A stretch of 64,000 bases of DNA from contig JBBCJR010000004.1 in assembly GCA_037190805.1 (NCBI GenBank), positions 186,001-250,000 on the forward strand, read 5' to 3'. The number at the start of each line of letters is the position of its first letter. Position 1 is the stretch's first letter. Source of the DNA: JBBCJR01 sp037190805 (lineage in GTDB: Bacteria > Pseudomonadota > Alphaproteobacteria > Sphingomonadales > Sphingomonadaceae). Below are positions 63,969 to 64,000 of the stretch, piece by piece. Made by a program: the position numbers and the translations under genes. Below the pieces are notes generated by a model, which was not told the DNA's origin, searched no databases, and was given only the letters and a program-made list of their open reading frames with translations.

Positions 63969-64000
63969 ATGGCGGAGCAAGACATTGCGACCGACGAAAC
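63969..64000 (+). CDS. Start of an unidentified gene (runs off the window)
   Basis: An ATG at 63969 preceded by AGGAG seven bases upstream opens a frame MAEQDIATDE that is cut by the window edge after ten codons. Its position downstream of phaA would suit a PHA-related or unrelated gene; nothing can be concluded from ten residues. The 82-base gap before it has no obvious terminator. Confidence 0.5.
   Translation, partial: MAEQDIATDE

Overview
The window is high-GC, densely coded DNA from an alphaproteobacterium, most probably a sphingomonad (Sphingomonadaceae). Pointers are three TonB-dependent receptors plus the end of a fourth, a TPR-sulfotransferase next to a receptor, a DUF3035 lipoprotein after lspA, a TauE/TIGR02186 pair, and a PhaR/PHA locus. 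I saw no rRNA, tRNA, CRISPR array, insertion sequence or prophage. The assignment rests on gene content recognised by eye, not on a search.

Layout. 1-13.2 kb is accessory metabolism: a receptor cut by the window edge divergent from a LysR regulator, a GH130 protein, a FabI-type reductase coupled to an outer-membrane phospholipase, an acetate-type symporter pair, two divergent paralogous serine hydrolases flanking a receptor remnant, a glycerate-kinase-like protein divergent from an MFS carrier, and Rnk; purU follows at 13.5-14.3 kb. 14.6-29.8 kb is one uninterrupted minus-strand run of ten genes: agmatine deiminase, class-III aminotransferase, aldehyde dehydrogenase, M20 carbamoylase, a YtcJ-like amidohydrolase, TonB receptor, TPR-sulfotransferase, LuxR-type regulator, MFS carrier and a second YtcJ-like amidohydrolase. 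29.9-41.6 kb holds a LysR regulator, two exported beta-propeller proteins, a periplasmic molybdenum oxidase with a three-haem cytochrome, a TonB receptor and a Crp/Fnr regulator. 41.6-45 kb has an ABC exporter, a methyltransferase and an orphan response regulator. 45-51.3 kb is the housekeeping block thyA-folA-ribF-ileS-lspA-DUF3035. 51.3-64 kb has a RadC-like protein, an N4-glycan-type glycosyltransferase/outer-membrane pair, a TauE exporter, a HerA-like ATPase, a Kup transporter, an exported methyltransferase, and a PHA locus (phaR, short phaC-like gene, thiolase).

The most interesting region is the ten-gene run. The order of its first four genes matches a possible agmatine route in which the carbamoyl group stays on through transamination and oxidation and is removed last: agmatine, N-carbamoylputrescine, N-carbamoyl-4-aminobutanal, 4-ureidobutyrate, then GABA. 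No nitrilase-type AguB is present in the window. Three transcription units in the run carry an inverted repeat ACCC-N5-GGGT centred about 61, 68 and 79 bases upstream of their first start codons (28698-28710, 24351-24363, 17556-17568), which suggests one regulator, plausibly the LuxR-type protein encoded inside the run. The divergent agmatine deiminase/LysR gap carries a different dyad, TTGCGA-N6-TCGCAA. This reading is inference from gene families, order and visible motifs.
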